DNA of 64,000 bases from Photobacterium aquimaris (lineage in GTDB: Bacteria; Pseudomonadota; Gammaproteobacteria; Enterobacterales; Vibrionaceae), in the NCBI RefSeq assembly GCF_002954455.1, contig NZ_MSCC01000002.1, forward strand, positions 801,356-865,355, given 5' to 3'. Both the position numbers and the translations under genes were made by a program. A model generated the notes under the pieces. That model was given only the letters and a program-made list of their open reading frames with translations. It made no database searches and was not told the origin of the DNA. Shown here piece by piece: positions 27,097-36,506 of this stretch (its first letter is position 1; every line of letters starts with the position of its first letter).

Positions 27097-28671
27097 ATGA
27101 GTGTAATATATAAAGTGAAATCATGGCTTAAAACGCAGTTAATAGCTAAGTACTCTACAACTATGAGCTTAGTTGCTATTATAATTGTTATTATTATGGC
27201 TGTGTGTTTTACGTTATTTTCTCATTATTTTGCCAGAGTACAACTATCTTCTACGCTGAATACAATATCCAGTGATCTAATTGATAATTACACCACGACG
27301 ATAGGAGATTATCAATCTTTTATAAAACCAATTGTCAAAAATATTAGATTTGATTGTGGAAGTCATGATAAAAATTACATAGAAAAAATAACATATGATA
27401 ATTATTATATTAGGAATATTGATATTGAAACGAATAATAATAAGTATTGTTCAAGCTTTGATAATAAAGCTGAGCTTAATTCGACGTCAGTATTTATAAA
27501 AAAGCTAGATAAGAATCTTTCTCTATGGGCTACTGTAAATAGTGTTAATCAACAATCTATACTTTCATTGATATGGAAAGGTAAACTAGGCCAAGTTGTT
27601 ATCCGTTTTGAGCCAATTATTTCGAATGTTATACACAATAAATATTGTGATAATTGTATTTTGAGTGTGATCTCGACAGTCGAAAATACAGAAAAAAAAA
27701 TATACTCCCATCAAGATAAAAAAAGTTTATTAAAATTACAACCAATCACAAGTATAGTATTTAGTAATGGTTTAATATTAAGTAATTATGTTGATCCTAA
27801 ATTACTATCAATTATTTCAATGGATTTGAAACCATTGTTATTTATTATTGGTGGAATATTGGGTTTGTTTGTTTTTTTAGTTATTAATTTCCATATTAAA
27901 AGAAAGTTATCATTACATTCGTTAATTGAAAAAGGAATAACACGCAAAGAGTTTATTCCTTACTACCAGCCTATTATAAATGTTAATAATAATAAAATGT
28001 ATGGTTGTGAAGTATTAGTAAGGTGGTGGTTTAATAAAAAAGAGTTGATATCACCTGATGATTTTATTCCTTATGCAGAAAAAAGTAGTTTAATTATAGA
28101 TATTACTAATGTTTTAATTGAGAAAACATTAATACAATTAAGTTCATTAAATTGGCAAAAGAGTTCAGCTATTATTAGTATAAATTTAGTACCTGAACAA
28201 TTAGAAAATAAACAGAGTATGAGGAAAGTTGTTGATTTAATTATTAAATCTACTATTTTACCGAAACAAATTGCATTTGAAATTACAGAAAGAATGTCTT
28301 TTACTGATTTAGATAAAGCTGCAAGTGTGATTGATTATTTAAAAGCGCAAGGTATTAATGTTAAGCTAGATGACGCTGGTACAGGCTATGGAAGCTTTAG
28401 TTACATACAAAACTTAAATTTACAAAGTTTGAAAATAGATAAGATGTTTGTTGATATGATTGGTACACATGATCATAAACTATTTGTATTAGATTCAATC
28501 ATTGCTTTTGGTAAAAAGGCAGGAATGGAGATGATTGCGGAAGGTGTTGAAACAAAACAACAATCTGATTACTTATTACAACATGGTGTCTATTTACAGC
28601 AAGGTTTTTATTTTTCAGAGCCGCTTAAATTTGAGCAGTTTAGTCGTTATTTTAAAGAAGACCAAAGGTAA
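27097..28671 (+). CDS. CSS-motif EAL phosphodiesterase (membrane-bound)
   Basis: A 524-residue protein: TM1 (~21-45), a periplasmic CSS-motif sensor domain (~46-245, with the defining C-S-S in KYCSSF near 118 and further Cys at ~107 and in the CDNC pair), TM2 (~246-266) and a cytoplasmic EAL domain (~280-520). The EAL catalytic residues look complete: EVLVRWW, NLVPEQ, EITER, KLDDAGTGYGS, KIDK, AEGVET and QGFYFSEP. It should hydrolyse c-di-GMP, with activity modulated by periplasmic disulfide state as in E. coli PdeC. The DDFG motif reads DDAG. The coding sequence is noticeably more AT-rich than its neighbours. Confidence 0.93.
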   Translation: MSVIYKVKSWLKTQLIAKYSTTMSLVAIIIVIIMAVCFTLFSHYFARVQLSSTLNTISSDLIDNYTTTIGDYQSFIKPIVKNIRFDCGSHDKNYIEKITYDNYYIRNIDIETNNNKYCSSFDNKAELNSTSVFIKKLDKNLSLWATVNSVNQQSILSLIWKGKLGQVVIRFEPIISNVIHNKYCDNCILSVISTVENTEKKIYSHQDKKSLLKLQPITSIVFSNGLILSNYVDPKLLSIISMDLKPLLFIIGGILGLFVFLVINFHIKRKLSLHSLIEKGITRKEFIPYYQPIINVNNNKMYGCEVLVRWWFNKKELISPDDFIPYAEKSSLIIDITNVLIEKTLIQLSSLNWQKSSAIISINLVPEQLENKQSMRKVVDLIIKSTILPKQIAFEITERMSFTDLDKAASVIDYLKAQGINVKLDDAGTGYGSFSYIQNLNLQSLKIDKMFVDMIGTHDHKLFVLDSIIAFGKKAGMEMIAEGVETKQQSDYLLQHGVYLQQGFYFSEPLKFEQFSRYFKEDQR

Positions 28672-28676
28672 TATTT

Positions 28677-28711
28677 AACAACACCTTATGTGCAAAGCAT
28701 AAGGTGTTGTT
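28677..28711. terminator. long hairpin between convergent EAL and nagZ genes
   Basis: 14-bp perfect stem AACAACACCTTATG / CATAAGGTGTTGTT with a 7-nt loop. It lacks a proper U-tract on either side, so termination is likely but weaker than elsewhere. Confidence 0.6.
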
Positions 28712-28726
28712 GTAAATATAATTAAA

Positions 28727-29731
28727 TTAACTGTTTTTGTTATGCCACTTATCAACTAGAACGGAAATAGCTTGTTGAGCTTGTTTCCATTCGCGAGTTT
28801 GCATTAATGCCTTAAACTCAGCAGTCGGTTGTTTTAATAAGCTATTAAGAATAGGTACTTGTGTTTGGGGTAACCCATCGAGAGCTTGTACTGCGCCTTC
28901 GCGGTTATTACATAACATCACCATATCACAGCCCGATTGCTGAGCAGCAATAGCGCGTTCACTATAGCTGCCCAATACATCTGCACCTTTCATATTAAGA
29001 TCATCAGAAAAGATAACACCATTAAAGCCGAGCTCTTGTCGAAGTACTTGTTTAAGCCAATATTCAGAACCACTTGCTGGACGCTCATCATAGGCATCAA
29101 ACACGACATGGGCTGGCATAATCCCTTGAAGTTTATTGTTACTGATTAAATGGCTAAACACCGACATATCATGTTGTTTGATATTATCACGAGAATCGTA
29201 AGGTGTTTCGAGGTGTGAGTCTGCAATAACACCACCATGACCAGGAAAATGTTTACCTGTAGCAGCCATACCTGCTGTTGTCATTCCATCAATAAAGGCT
29301 GATGCATAGCGAATAATATCAGCTGGATTATTTGAAAAAGCACGATCACCAATTGCTTTACAAGCAAAGCCTAAATCTAAAACAGGTGCAAAGCTAATAT
29401 CAATATCCATGGCTAATAATTCAGCAGCCATTAACCATCCGCCAGTGGTAGCTAATGCTAAGCCATTGTCAGATTCAGCAAATGCACGTGCAGGAGGGAG
29501 TATAGTAAATTGTTCCCTGAAACGTTGCACGCGGCCACCTTCTTGATCAACACCAATAATTAGTGGACGTTTTGCTGTCTGGCGAATATCTTTTATCAGT
29601 GCTCGAAGTTGATCGCGATTATCATAGTTACGGGCAAAGAAAATAATGCCACCCACTGTAGGGTGTTGAATAATTTCACGTTCTTCTGCATCAAGTTCAT
29701 AGCTTGAAACATCAAGCATTAAAGGTCCCAT
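28727..29731 (-). CDS. nagZ: beta-N-acetylhexosaminidase NagZ
   Basis: A 334-residue cytosolic GH3 enzyme that removes GlcNAc from anhydro-muropeptides in peptidoglycan recycling. Family motifs seen: [11 protein letters not shown] (~61-71), [18 protein letters not shown] with the catalytic His-Asp loop (~165-182), and [11 protein letters not shown] with the nucleophile Asp (~243). Length agrees with E. coli NagZ (341). Product levels influence AmpR-type beta-lactam responses where present. Single gene here. Confidence 0.97.
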   Translation of the reverse strand: MGPLMLDVSSYELDAEEREIIQHPTVGGIIFFARNYDNRDQLRALIKDIRQTAKRPLIIGVDQEGGRVQRFREQFTILPPARAFAESDNGLALATTGGWLMAAELLAMDIDISFAPVLDLGFACKAIGDRAFSNNPADIIRYASAFIDGMTTAGMAATGKHFPGHGGVIADSHLETPYDSRDNIKQHDMSVFSHLISNNKLQGIMPAHVVFDAYDERPASGSEYWLKQVLRQELGFNGVIFSDDLNMKGADVLGSYSERAIAAQQSGCDMVMLCNNREGAVQALDGLPQTQVPILNSLLKQPTAEFKALMQTREWKQAQQAISVLVDKWHNKNS

Positions 29732-29970
29732 GAAGGTACTCCGGCAAACAAATAGAGCGAATAAATTATCACAGTTTGCTGTAACCGCAATTTCTAATCT
29801 CTATTTTATTTAGTTTGTGCCGTATTAGTGGCAAATGATCACGTGAGACTTGTCGCGAAAAAAGGTAACCGAATGTAAGTTTATTTGTCCATATGTGATC
29901 TAAATCGTTTTAAGTACGATGAAGCTTCCTATAGACTACGCATTGTTAAAAAACTGACGTGGGATCAATA

Positions 29971-30432
29971 ATGTCTTTGCTTATCGCTATCGCCTTAACG
30001 ACAGGTATTCTTTCTGGTATTTGGGGTTGGGTTGCTGTTTCTCTTGGTTTGCTTAGTTGGGGCGGCTTTTTAGGATGTACAACATATTTTGCTTTACAAC
30101 GTGATGGCATCAAAGGGGTAGGATTAAGTATTGCAACTAACCTTAGTGGTGTATTTTGGGCAATGGTAATTATTAAATTATCTTCAATCATTAATTTGGA
30201 GATTGTTGGCTATATTATCACGGCTTTAGTTGCATTTATGATGTGTGCTCAAGCTAAAAAGCGTTGGTTGAGCTTTATTCCTGGTACATTTATTGGTTCA
30301 TGTGCAACATTTGCAGCAGCAGGTAATTGGCAATTAGTTATTCCGTCGCTTATTGTTGGTGTGATCTTTGGCTATTTAATGAAAACAACCGGTATCTGGT
30401 TGCATGCAAAAATGTCACCGCATTATGAATAA
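29971..30432 (+). CDS. ycdZ: DUF1097 membrane protein (YcdZ)
   Basis: A 153-residue protein with about five hydrophobic segments. The N-terminal run AIALTTGILSGIWGWVAVSL and the later FIPGTFIGSCATFAA are close to E. coli YcdZ (DUF1097), whose function is unknown. I chose ATG 29971 over the upstream GTG 29959 because the family begins at this Met. GGGA upstream is a weak ribosome site. Confidence 0.9.
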   Translation: MSLLIAIALTTGILSGIWGWVAVSLGLLSWGGFLGCTTYFALQRDGIKGVGLSIATNLSGVFWAMVIIKLSSIINLEIVGYIITALVAFMMCAQAKKRWLSFIPGTFIGSCATFAAAGNWQLVIPSLIVGVIFGYLMKTTGIWLHAKMSPHYE

Positions 30433-30459
30433 AGTCGTGTTTCGTAAATAGTGATAATA

Positions 30460-30491
30460 AAAACGCAGAACTTTTGTTCTGCGTTTTTGTT
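30460..30491. terminator. convergent terminator ycdZ / siroheme synthase
   Basis: 12-bp stem AAAACGCAGAAC / GTTCTGCGTTTT with a TTTT loop and a T-run on the right; A-run on the left. Confidence 0.9.
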
Positions 30492-30521
30492 TAAAGCTGT
30501 TTGGTTAAAAGAGGGGCTAGC

Positions 30522-31463
30522 TTAACCTAAAATAGGCACGAAAATTCCTTTATTATGGGTGCAATAATTCTTAATTGCTGGGCGATGATTATCTTTGGTT
30601 GCTAATACGCATACACGAACACCTTGTTGCACCAATTTATCTGTAAGTGTTTGAACATTGTTATAATCACAGCGTTCACGATCAGCATCTCGTCGACATA
30701 AATCTACAAACACCTCTGCGACATCATCATGGTAAAGCACATGTTCTGACTGTTGCATTAAGCGTAGGGCTTTAAGGCTTAATAATTCAGGATCATGGCC
30801 AGTTTCAATTAAATAAACATTGCCACCATTGTGATTACTTTTTTCGGTTAATAATTGCTGAAAAGCTTCTTCTAATGCTTCATCTGTTCGTGCATGTTCT
30901 ACAGCGCTCAAGCGAAAGAATTGTTCCCAAAACTTGCGTCTTTCATCTACGGTGTTGAAGTGCTGCTTAATACGTTGACGTTGATTACCTGAAAAAGTTG
31001 CCAATAAGCTTAAATTTTGTGGTAAATAGGTCTCTAAGCGTTCTCGTAAATAGCGCACTAAAACCGGAGAAGCTCCGCCACTCGATATCGCGACTTGGAT
31101 TGGAGTGCGATCGACCATTGACGGTGTAATGAAATCACAAAATGCAGGGTCATCAACCACATTGGTCCAAATTTTTAATGCATTAGCATCATGATAAATT
31201 TGGTGATTAAGTGTCGATGAGTCTGTTGTTGCCCAAACTTGATCTGCCCCGACTAATTGTGAAGATTGATAAGGCTGATTAATGTGCACAATTAGCTGTT
31301 GCTCAAGTAACGTTTGTAAGTGAGGGTGCAGTTGCGGTGATACCACTGTAACATTGGCATGTGCTTTTAATAATAAGTCTACTTTTCGACAGGCAACTTC
31401 ACCACCACCAATGACGATAATTTGTTTATGATTTACTTTTAGAAATACTGGGAAGAAATCCAT
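30522..31463 (-). CDS. siroheme synthase: precorrin-2 dehydrogenase/ferrochelatase with degenerate methyltransferase tail
   Basis: A 313-residue protein matching the N-terminal half of CysG. It has an NAD-binding site VIGGGEVACRK (~17-27), the VDDPAFCDFITPSMV segment (~102-116) and VAISSGGASPVLVRYLRERLE (~124-144). This unit oxidises precorrin-2 and inserts Fe2+ to make siroheme for sulfite/nitrite reductases. Residues ~217-313 (NVYLIETGHDPELLSLKAL and on) resemble only the start of the CysG uroporphyrinogen methyltransferase domain, and the expected GPGD motif reads GHDP. A separate methyltransferase is therefore needed. Tandem with the protease gene upstream, but 115 bp apart. Confidence 0.9.
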   Translation of the reverse strand: MDFFPVFLKVNHKQIIVIGGGEVACRKVDLLLKAHANVTVVSPQLHPHLQTLLEQQLIVHINQPYQSSQLVGADQVWATTDSSTLNHQIYHDANALKIWTNVVDDPAFCDFITPSMVDRTPIQVAISSGGASPVLVRYLRERLETYLPQNLSLLATFSGNQRQRIKQHFNTVDERRKFWEQFFRLSAVEHARTDEALEEAFQQLLTEKSNHNGGNVYLIETGHDPELLSLKALRLMQQSEHVLYHDDVAEVFVDLCRRDADRERCDYNNVQTLTDKLVQQGVRVCVLATKDNHRPAIKNYCTHNKGIFVPILG

Positions 31464-31578
31464 TTTATAATATCCATTATAAGTATCAATATTTCTCTAT
31501 TATTACTTAATAAAGCTTGATGGCAATATTGTATTTTTTATTATCTAAAAATAGTGTGTTAATTGTTATTTATTATTA

Positions 31579-32688
31579 TCATTTATTCCTTATTCGAAAT
31601 AAAGCTATCGCTAAGAGCATAATAAAAATGCTTAACGGAATACTACCTGCTGATGAGGAATGTGTTTCTACCAATTGGTAATCTTGAGGGTAGTCGTTAG
31701 CAACGACGAATGGATCTTGATTGTAATTAGGGGCAGAATTGTGTGTGGAAAGCGAAAAGTCGGTTAACTGATCGTATTGTTTAATATAAGACTCTAACCA
31801 TGCTCTCAGAGGGGCTAATTCTGTGTATTGACCTGGAAGTTGTTGGTATTGGTGAGTCGGATCATTTAGACGATCTTGACATTGTTCGCCATTACTTGTG
31901 ATGCCAATAACGCGTAGTCCAAAATCATTATCCGCTTTTTTTTGCGAATCCTGCCAAATTAAAGGCCCACCAGAATCACCACTACAAACATCTTTAATTA
32001 AGCCATCAATGTTGGAATCAGCACAAATAATATTGGAATTATCAGTGCGTAAGCCGCTACAAAGATCATCAGGTACGCCGGCTAATGTAATCAGTTGTAA
32101 TTGTGCCGGATAACTAAATGTTGAATCTATATTGGTTTTTCCCCAACCTGAAGCAATAAGGTTTGCTTTTGAGTTTTGATGCGTTACCCATTGATTAGCA
32201 AAAATATTGTCAGCTGTTTGTTGTTCCGCAAGAGAGGTGATAAGTATCGGTTTTGCTACAGTGAGTAATGAACGATCAACTCGAATTAACGCGATATCAT
32301 TAGCAAAAATTGTCTCATCGTAATAAGGGTGACTAACTCGATGAGTAATATTGAATTTATACTGCCCAGGGAGTGACTGAGAGCCGAACTGTGGAATAGA
32401 TGACACCCCTGCAATCACATGATGAATATAATTATTATTGCAGTGGGCAGCTGTTATCAGCCAGTGGTCACTAATGACAACAGCGCCGCAGTAGACATCG
32501 GTTGTATTTGATGAGGTCAATGCCGCTTGCCAAGGCAATAATAATGGCGCGTAAAGAGAGGCTGGATTACTGTTAATTGCTTTAGGAATTGCTTGCGCGG
32601 CATTAGCATGCTGTGAAATATGGCCAGTAGCAATGACAACTAATAATAGCAAATGACGCATTGTACGCTTTAAATGAAGTAACGGCAT
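31579..32688 (-). CDS. trypsin-like serine protease with C-terminal sorting-type tail
   Basis: A 369-residue secreted S1 protease. Signal peptide ~1-30; catalytic triad His82 (LITAAHC), Asp131 (NDIALIR) and Ser239 (CSGDSGGPL). Several paired Cys suggest disulfides. After the protease domain (~to 300) a linker leads to SSSAGSIPLSIFIMLLAIAL and the basic end FRIRNK. This small-residue motif + helix + Arg cluster matches the layout of GlyGly-CTERM tails processed by rhombosortase, as in Vibrio cholerae VesB, though the Gly-Gly pair is Ala-Gly here. The expected route is type II secretion with surface attachment. Confidence 0.92.
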   Translation of the reverse strand: MPLLHLKRTMRHLLLLVVIATGHISQHANAAQAIPKAINSNPASLYAPLLLPWQAALTSSNTTDVYCGAVVISDHWLITAAHCNNNYIHHVIAGVSSIPQFGSQSLPGQYKFNITHRVSHPYYDETIFANDIALIRVDRSLLTVAKPILITSLAEQQTADNIFANQWVTHQNSKANLIASGWGKTNIDSTFSYPAQLQLITLAGVPDDLCSGLRTDNSNIICADSNIDGLIKDVCSGDSGGPLIWQDSQKKADNDFGLRVIGITSNGEQCQDRLNDPTHQYQQLPGQYTELAPLRAWLESYIKQYDQLTDFSLSTHNSAPNYNQDPFVVANDYPQDYQLVETHSSSAGSIPLSIFIMLLAIALFRIRNK

Positions 32689-32873
32689 GATAATCCCTTA
32701 TTACTACTGTTATTTTAAGGGTAGTTACCGTATGACTAAATTGTGATCAGGCTTGAATCAAAAATAAGAATGTTATGCGATGGTGGCCAATAATTGTTAA
32801 CTTGATAACGGAAAATAGTCATATTAATGGTTATTATAGCGACCTATTTTTTATGAGTATTTTGGGATAAATT

Positions 32874-33719
32874 GTGTTTAATCAAGATATTGGTTTTGGT
32901 GTTGCTGGTAATTTTGCAGGGCACTTGGAACAAGCTGGTGAGGCTGCTGATTTTATTACTGTTGAAGTGAAAGAAGCTATCCAACCCAAAGCTATTTTCC
33001 CTTTTTATTTACCCAATCTTGAAAGTGGGCAATTAGCCGTTTACCCGCTATCGTCAACTACTATTACACCACCAAATGATGCCGATAATCTGCAAATTGA
33101 GCCTGAAGTCGCATTGATTTGTGATGTGGTATATAACCTTGATGCCGATGGTGTAACCCAAACCGTCGCTGCGTTAGTGCCGCGTTATTTTAGTGCTTAT
33201 AACGATTGTTCTATTCGTAAACCTCATGCAAAAAAGATCAGTGAAAAGAAAAATTGGGGTATCAATAGTAAAGGTATCAGTGACAATCTTATTGCTATTG
33301 ATCACTTTGCTGAAGGCGGTATTTTAGATCATCATCGGATTGCGAGTTTTCATTACCGTGATGGGGATATTCATCGTTATGGTGAAGACAGTGCAGTCGT
33401 CGGTTATAGTTACTTTCATAATACACTATTAGATTGGATTGTTGAGCGCATGAATCATCAGCAAGATCTTGGCCCAACAGAAAATATTGCTCAACTTCTA
33501 CAGCAAAGTCAGTACCCAACACAAGCTGTGATCAGTATTGGTGCAACACGTTATACGCCATATGGTGAAACCCATTTCTTGCAAAATGGTGATACGAGTA
33601 TCGTGGTTGTTTATGATGGTCGACGTTATAGTGCTGACGAAATTATGCAGATGGCAACCACCAACGATTTAACTGACGATAGTATGTCTGTATTAATTCA
33701 GCAAGTTAATCCATTGTAG
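32874..33719 (+). CDS. DUF5718 family protein
   Basis: A 281-residue soluble protein. The start NQDIGFGVAGNFAGHLEQAGEA and the later GYSYFHNTLLDWIVERMN are typical of DUF5718, a conserved family without assigned function whose fold recalls the fumarylacetoacetate hydrolase class. The GTG start at 32874 follows TGGGATA. First of three closely spaced genes with the nucleotidyltransferase (31-bp gap) and sseA. Confidence 0.85.
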   Translation: MFNQDIGFGVAGNFAGHLEQAGEAADFITVEVKEAIQPKAIFPFYLPNLESGQLAVYPLSSTTITPPNDADNLQIEPEVALICDVVYNLDADGVTQTVAALVPRYFSAYNDCSIRKPHAKKISEKKNWGINSKGISDNLIAIDHFAEGGILDHHRIASFHYRDGDIHRYGEDSAVVGYSYFHNTLLDWIVERMNHQQDLGPTENIAQLLQQSQYPTQAVISIGATRYTPYGETHFLQNGDTSIVVVYDGRRYSADEIMQMATTNDLTDDSMSVLIQQVNPL

Positions 33720-33750
33720 TGTGCTATTAACCGTAAGAGATTGAAATACG

Positions 33751-34305
33751 ATGACCGATTTAGTTTTTGAGACCGCTGCTGTCATCGAGAGAGATTCAAT
33801 CAGAATGGCATGTTTACGGGCAGTACGTGAGCTTAATTTACCTGATTGGTTTATTGCTGCTGGGTTTGTCCGTAATGCCATATGGGATCATCTACACGAT
33901 CTACCGATGACACCTTTAAATGATATTGATGTGGTTTATTTTGATCCTCATGATTGTTCATTAGCCACAGAAGCGCATTACGCGGCATTGTTACAACAGC
34001 AATTACCGCATTTTAATTGGGAAGTGAAAAACCAAGCGCGAATGCACATTAAGCATCAGCACCAAGCTTACCAAAATAGTGCCGACGCTATTTCACGCTG
34101 GGTTGAAATTCCAACCTGTGTTGGCGTTCGCTTAATAGCAGATAATAGCTTAATTTTTACTGCAGCCTATGGGTTAGAGCATAACTGGTCATTACATGTT
34201 AGCATCAATCCACATTACCCAAGACCTGCCATTTATCAACAGCGTATTCAAGACAAAAATTGGCAGGTATTGTGGCCTAATTTAATGATTATGACTGCGG
34301 ATTAA
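33751..34305 (+). CDS. nucleotidyltransferase family protein (DUF925 type)
   Basis: A 184-residue protein with a compact nucleotidyltransferase fold. Visible motifs are AAGFVRNAIWD (~36-46) and PLNDIDVVYFDP (~57-68), the latter giving the D-x-D metal pair, then MHIKHQH and a region rich in aromatic residues. It matches the NTP_transf_6 group, whose substrate is unknown. Sits between DUF5718 and sseA with small gaps (31 and 16 bp), so the three are probably co-transcribed. Confidence 0.85.
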   Translation: MTDLVFETAAVIERDSIRMACLRAVRELNLPDWFIAAGFVRNAIWDHLHDLPMTPLNDIDVVYFDPHDCSLATEAHYAALLQQQLPHFNWEVKNQARMHIKHQHQAYQNSADAISRWVEIPTCVGVRLIADNSLIFTAAYGLEHNWSLHVSINPHYPRPAIYQQRIQDKNWQVLWPNLMIMTAD

Positions 34306-34321
34306 TCCTAAGGACTGTTTT

Positions 34322-35179
34322 ATGATATCGCCTGCTAATAATATCGTTTCTGCTGCATGGCTCAATCAACAATTATCTGATGCTGTGTTAGCTGCATCAA
34401 TTGTGGTGTTGGATGCCAGTGCTTTTATGCCTGATGTTCCTCGTGATCCTAAGCAAGAATTTATTGATGTTCGCATTCCAACGGCACAATTTTTTGATTT
34501 TAATCACCAAATAGCGGCGCCAAACACTGATTTACCGCATATGTTGCCGCCAGCGGATTTATTCACGACTGAAGTCGCAAAATTAGGCGTCAATAATACT
34601 AGCCATGTCGTAATTTATGATAGCCAAGGCATGTTTTCAGCGCCGCGTGGATGGTGGATGTTTAAAGTAATGGGGCATGATAACGTTTCAGTACTTGATG
34701 GTGGATTACCGGCATGGTTAGCAGCAGGTTATGCAACCCAAACGGGTGAGCCAGCTGCAATTGAAAGCGGTGATTTTTGTGCTAAATTTCGTCCTAATTG
34801 GGTGATTGATGCTGATAGATTGTGTCAAAAACTGGATGATAAACAGATTCAAATTATCGATGCACGTCCAAGTGCTCGCTTTTTAGCTACAGTAAAAGAG
34901 CCGCGGGCGGGAATACGTAGTGGTCATATGCCAAACGCTAAAAATTTACCGTTTGGTAATTTATTAGTCAATGGTCATTTTCTAGCGACAGAGCTATTAA
35001 AACAACAGTTTGATGCGTTAAGTAATAATCAGCAACGGTTGATCTTTAGTTGTGGTTCTGGTGTAACGGCTTGTATTTTAGCACTTGCAGCACAGCAAGC
35101 TGGGCGTGACAACATCACTGTTTACGATGGCTCATGGACAGAATGGGGCGCCAACGAAAACTATCCAGTAGTTAAATAA
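34322..35179 (+). CDS. sseA: 3-mercaptopyruvate sulfurtransferase
   Basis: A 285-residue two-domain rhodanese. The C-terminal active loop CGSGVTAC with catalytic Cys244 is the signature of mercaptopyruvate rather than thiosulfate sulfurtransferases. The interdomain GWWMFKVMGHDNVSVLDGGL (~110-129) and the second-domain IIDARPSARF are also family features. It transfers sulfane sulfur from 3-mercaptopyruvate to thiols or cyanide in the cytosol. Last gene of the three-gene unit, followed by a terminator. Confidence 0.95.
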   Translation: MISPANNIVSAAWLNQQLSDAVLAASIVVLDASAFMPDVPRDPKQEFIDVRIPTAQFFDFNHQIAAPNTDLPHMLPPADLFTTEVAKLGVNNTSHVVIYDSQGMFSAPRGWWMFKVMGHDNVSVLDGGLPAWLAAGYATQTGEPAAIESGDFCAKFRPNWVIDADRLCQKLDDKQIQIIDARPSARFLATVKEPRAGIRSGHMPNAKNLPFGNLLVNGHFLATELLKQQFDALSNNQQRLIFSCGSGVTACILALAAQQAGRDNITVYDGSWTEWGANENYPVVK

Positions 35180-35186
35180 TCAACTT

Positions 35187-35227
35187 AGGCTTTTAGCGAG
35201 ATTTACTAACTAAAAGCCTTTTTACCT
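35187..35227. terminator. terminator of the DUF5718-sseA operon
   Basis: 10-bp stem AGGCTTTTAG / CTAAAAGCCT, 13-nt loop, then TTTT. Also suitable for the convergent pstS-like gene. Confidence 0.85.
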
Positions 35228-35285
35228 TTTTTGTTAAAACGTACTACTTATCACGAGTGGCTGTTACTCTGAAAATCAACCGTGA

Positions 35286-36107
35286 TTAAGATTGCTCGGC
35301 AATATAGCCATTATCGTTAATGATTTTCTTGGCGTTATCAGAGTTTAAAAATTGGATAAATTGTTTTGCGTTAGCTGATAAACCTTGCTTCTTATACATA
35401 ATCAAAAATGGACGTGCCATTTTATATTCACCAGATTGAATATTTTTAATACTTGGAGATACACCATTATAAGATAACGGCTTTATTGAACTATCAACAG
35501 AGCCAAAAGATAAATAGCCAATAGCTTGTTGATTGCGAGCAATTAAACTTTTTACCATACCATTGGTGCTTACGATCAAAACTTCAGGGTTAATGTCTGA
35601 TACCGTAAAACCCGCTATATCTTTAGTCAGTTTCATAAAGTGTTCAAATGAAAAACGTGAACCTGATGCATTTTCACGGCTGACAACCGCTATTGGATTA
35701 TTATTCCCCCCTACCTGTTGCCAGTTTTTAGTGACACCATGATAAATATTATCCACTTGTAAGCGGGTAATATTATTAACAGGATTGTTAGGGTTTACCA
35801 CCAGCGCAATACCGTCATGAGCGATAGGGGTGATCGTATAATTATTATCAAGCTCCGTTGAATTTATAAAGCGCGAGCTCATGCCAATTTCAGCGGTACC
35901 TGTTTTAAGGGCGACGATCCCTGCCGATGAGCTTATCCCTTGCACATTGATTTTAGTGTCAGGATGTTTGACTGAATAGTGTTCAGCAAGAATATCCATA
36001 ATATGACTGACAGAGGTTGAACCGGCAACAGTGACGGTATCGTTAGCTTGAGCGCTAAATGCGAGTGTTGTGCAGAGCACGCATAAAGTAGTTGCCTTGG
36101 TTAGCAT
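35286..36107 (-). CDS. PstS-like phosphate-binding protein (orphan)
   Basis: A 273-residue periplasmic binding protein with signal peptide ~1-21 (ending AQA). Phosphate-loop features are seen: VAGSTSVSHIMD (~26-37), the S-S-A-G segment near 59, and SRENASGSRFSFEHF (~143-157), which matches the 'R..gSGT...F' loop of PstS. Shorter than E. coli PstS (346) and similar to the Vibrio/Gram-positive PstS group. No pstC, pstA, pstB or phoU is adjacent. A Pho-box-like direct repeat lies about 300 bp upstream of its start. Confidence 0.88.
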   Translation of the reverse strand: MLTKATTLCVLCTTLAFSAQANDTVTVAGSTSVSHIMDILAEHYSVKHPDTKINVQGISSSAGIVALKTGTAEIGMSSRFINSTELDNNYTITPIAHDGIALVVNPNNPVNNITRLQVDNIYHGVTKNWQQVGGNNNPIAVVSRENASGSRFSFEHFMKLTKDIAGFTVSDINPEVLIVSTNGMVKSLIARNQQAIGYLSFGSVDSSIKPLSYNGVSPSIKNIQSGEYKMARPFLIMYKKQGLSANAKQFIQFLNSDNAKKIINDNGYIAEQS

Positions 36108-36506
36108 TTATTTACTCCATTAATTTAATGATAAGTAAATATGTTATTACGCTAACATGACGTTAATGTGAAACTTAAACCACGATTTTATGAACTTAAT
36201 AACGTGATAATCTATGCGTAACCGAGTCTTAAAAGAGCTCTATAATCTTAGACTGACTTACAACTATCTGATTTATTATATTATTAGCTTTCACTGCATT
36301 TATATCGGCTATATTTACAGAGCTGCTGTTATTTTGTTTATCAACCTTCAATTAATCCTTATTATTAAACAAGTGTATAAGATGTATCAGATATAAAATC
36401 ATGCTATAACTGTAACAAAGCAGTAACGTATTGGTATGACTTTACGCATAACAAGTAGTATGCGAAACACCAATATAGGGTAGGAAAAGAATTCAAGGTT
36501 GGATAT
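36108..36506. other. divergent region pstS-like / ravA (399 bp)
   Basis: AT-rich. A 60-codon frame at 36214-36396 has no ribosome site and an odd Tyr/Ile-rich composition, so it is not called. A candidate Pho box is listed separately. No hairpins of note. Confidence 0.4.
36410..36427 (+). promoter_or_regulatory. candidate Pho box
   Basis: CTGTAACAAAGCAGTAAC contains two 7-bp direct repeats (CTGTAAC, CAGTAAC) separated by 4 bp, i.e. an 11-bp period as in PhoB sites. Its neighbour is a PstS-like gene, but the site is closer to ravA (80 bp) than to the PstS-like start (303 bp). Confidence 0.35.

Noticed and set aside
36214..36396. 60-codon Tyr/Ile-rich frame between the pstS-like gene and ravA
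   Set aside because: No ribosome site and a composition expected from translating AT-rich non-coding DNA.
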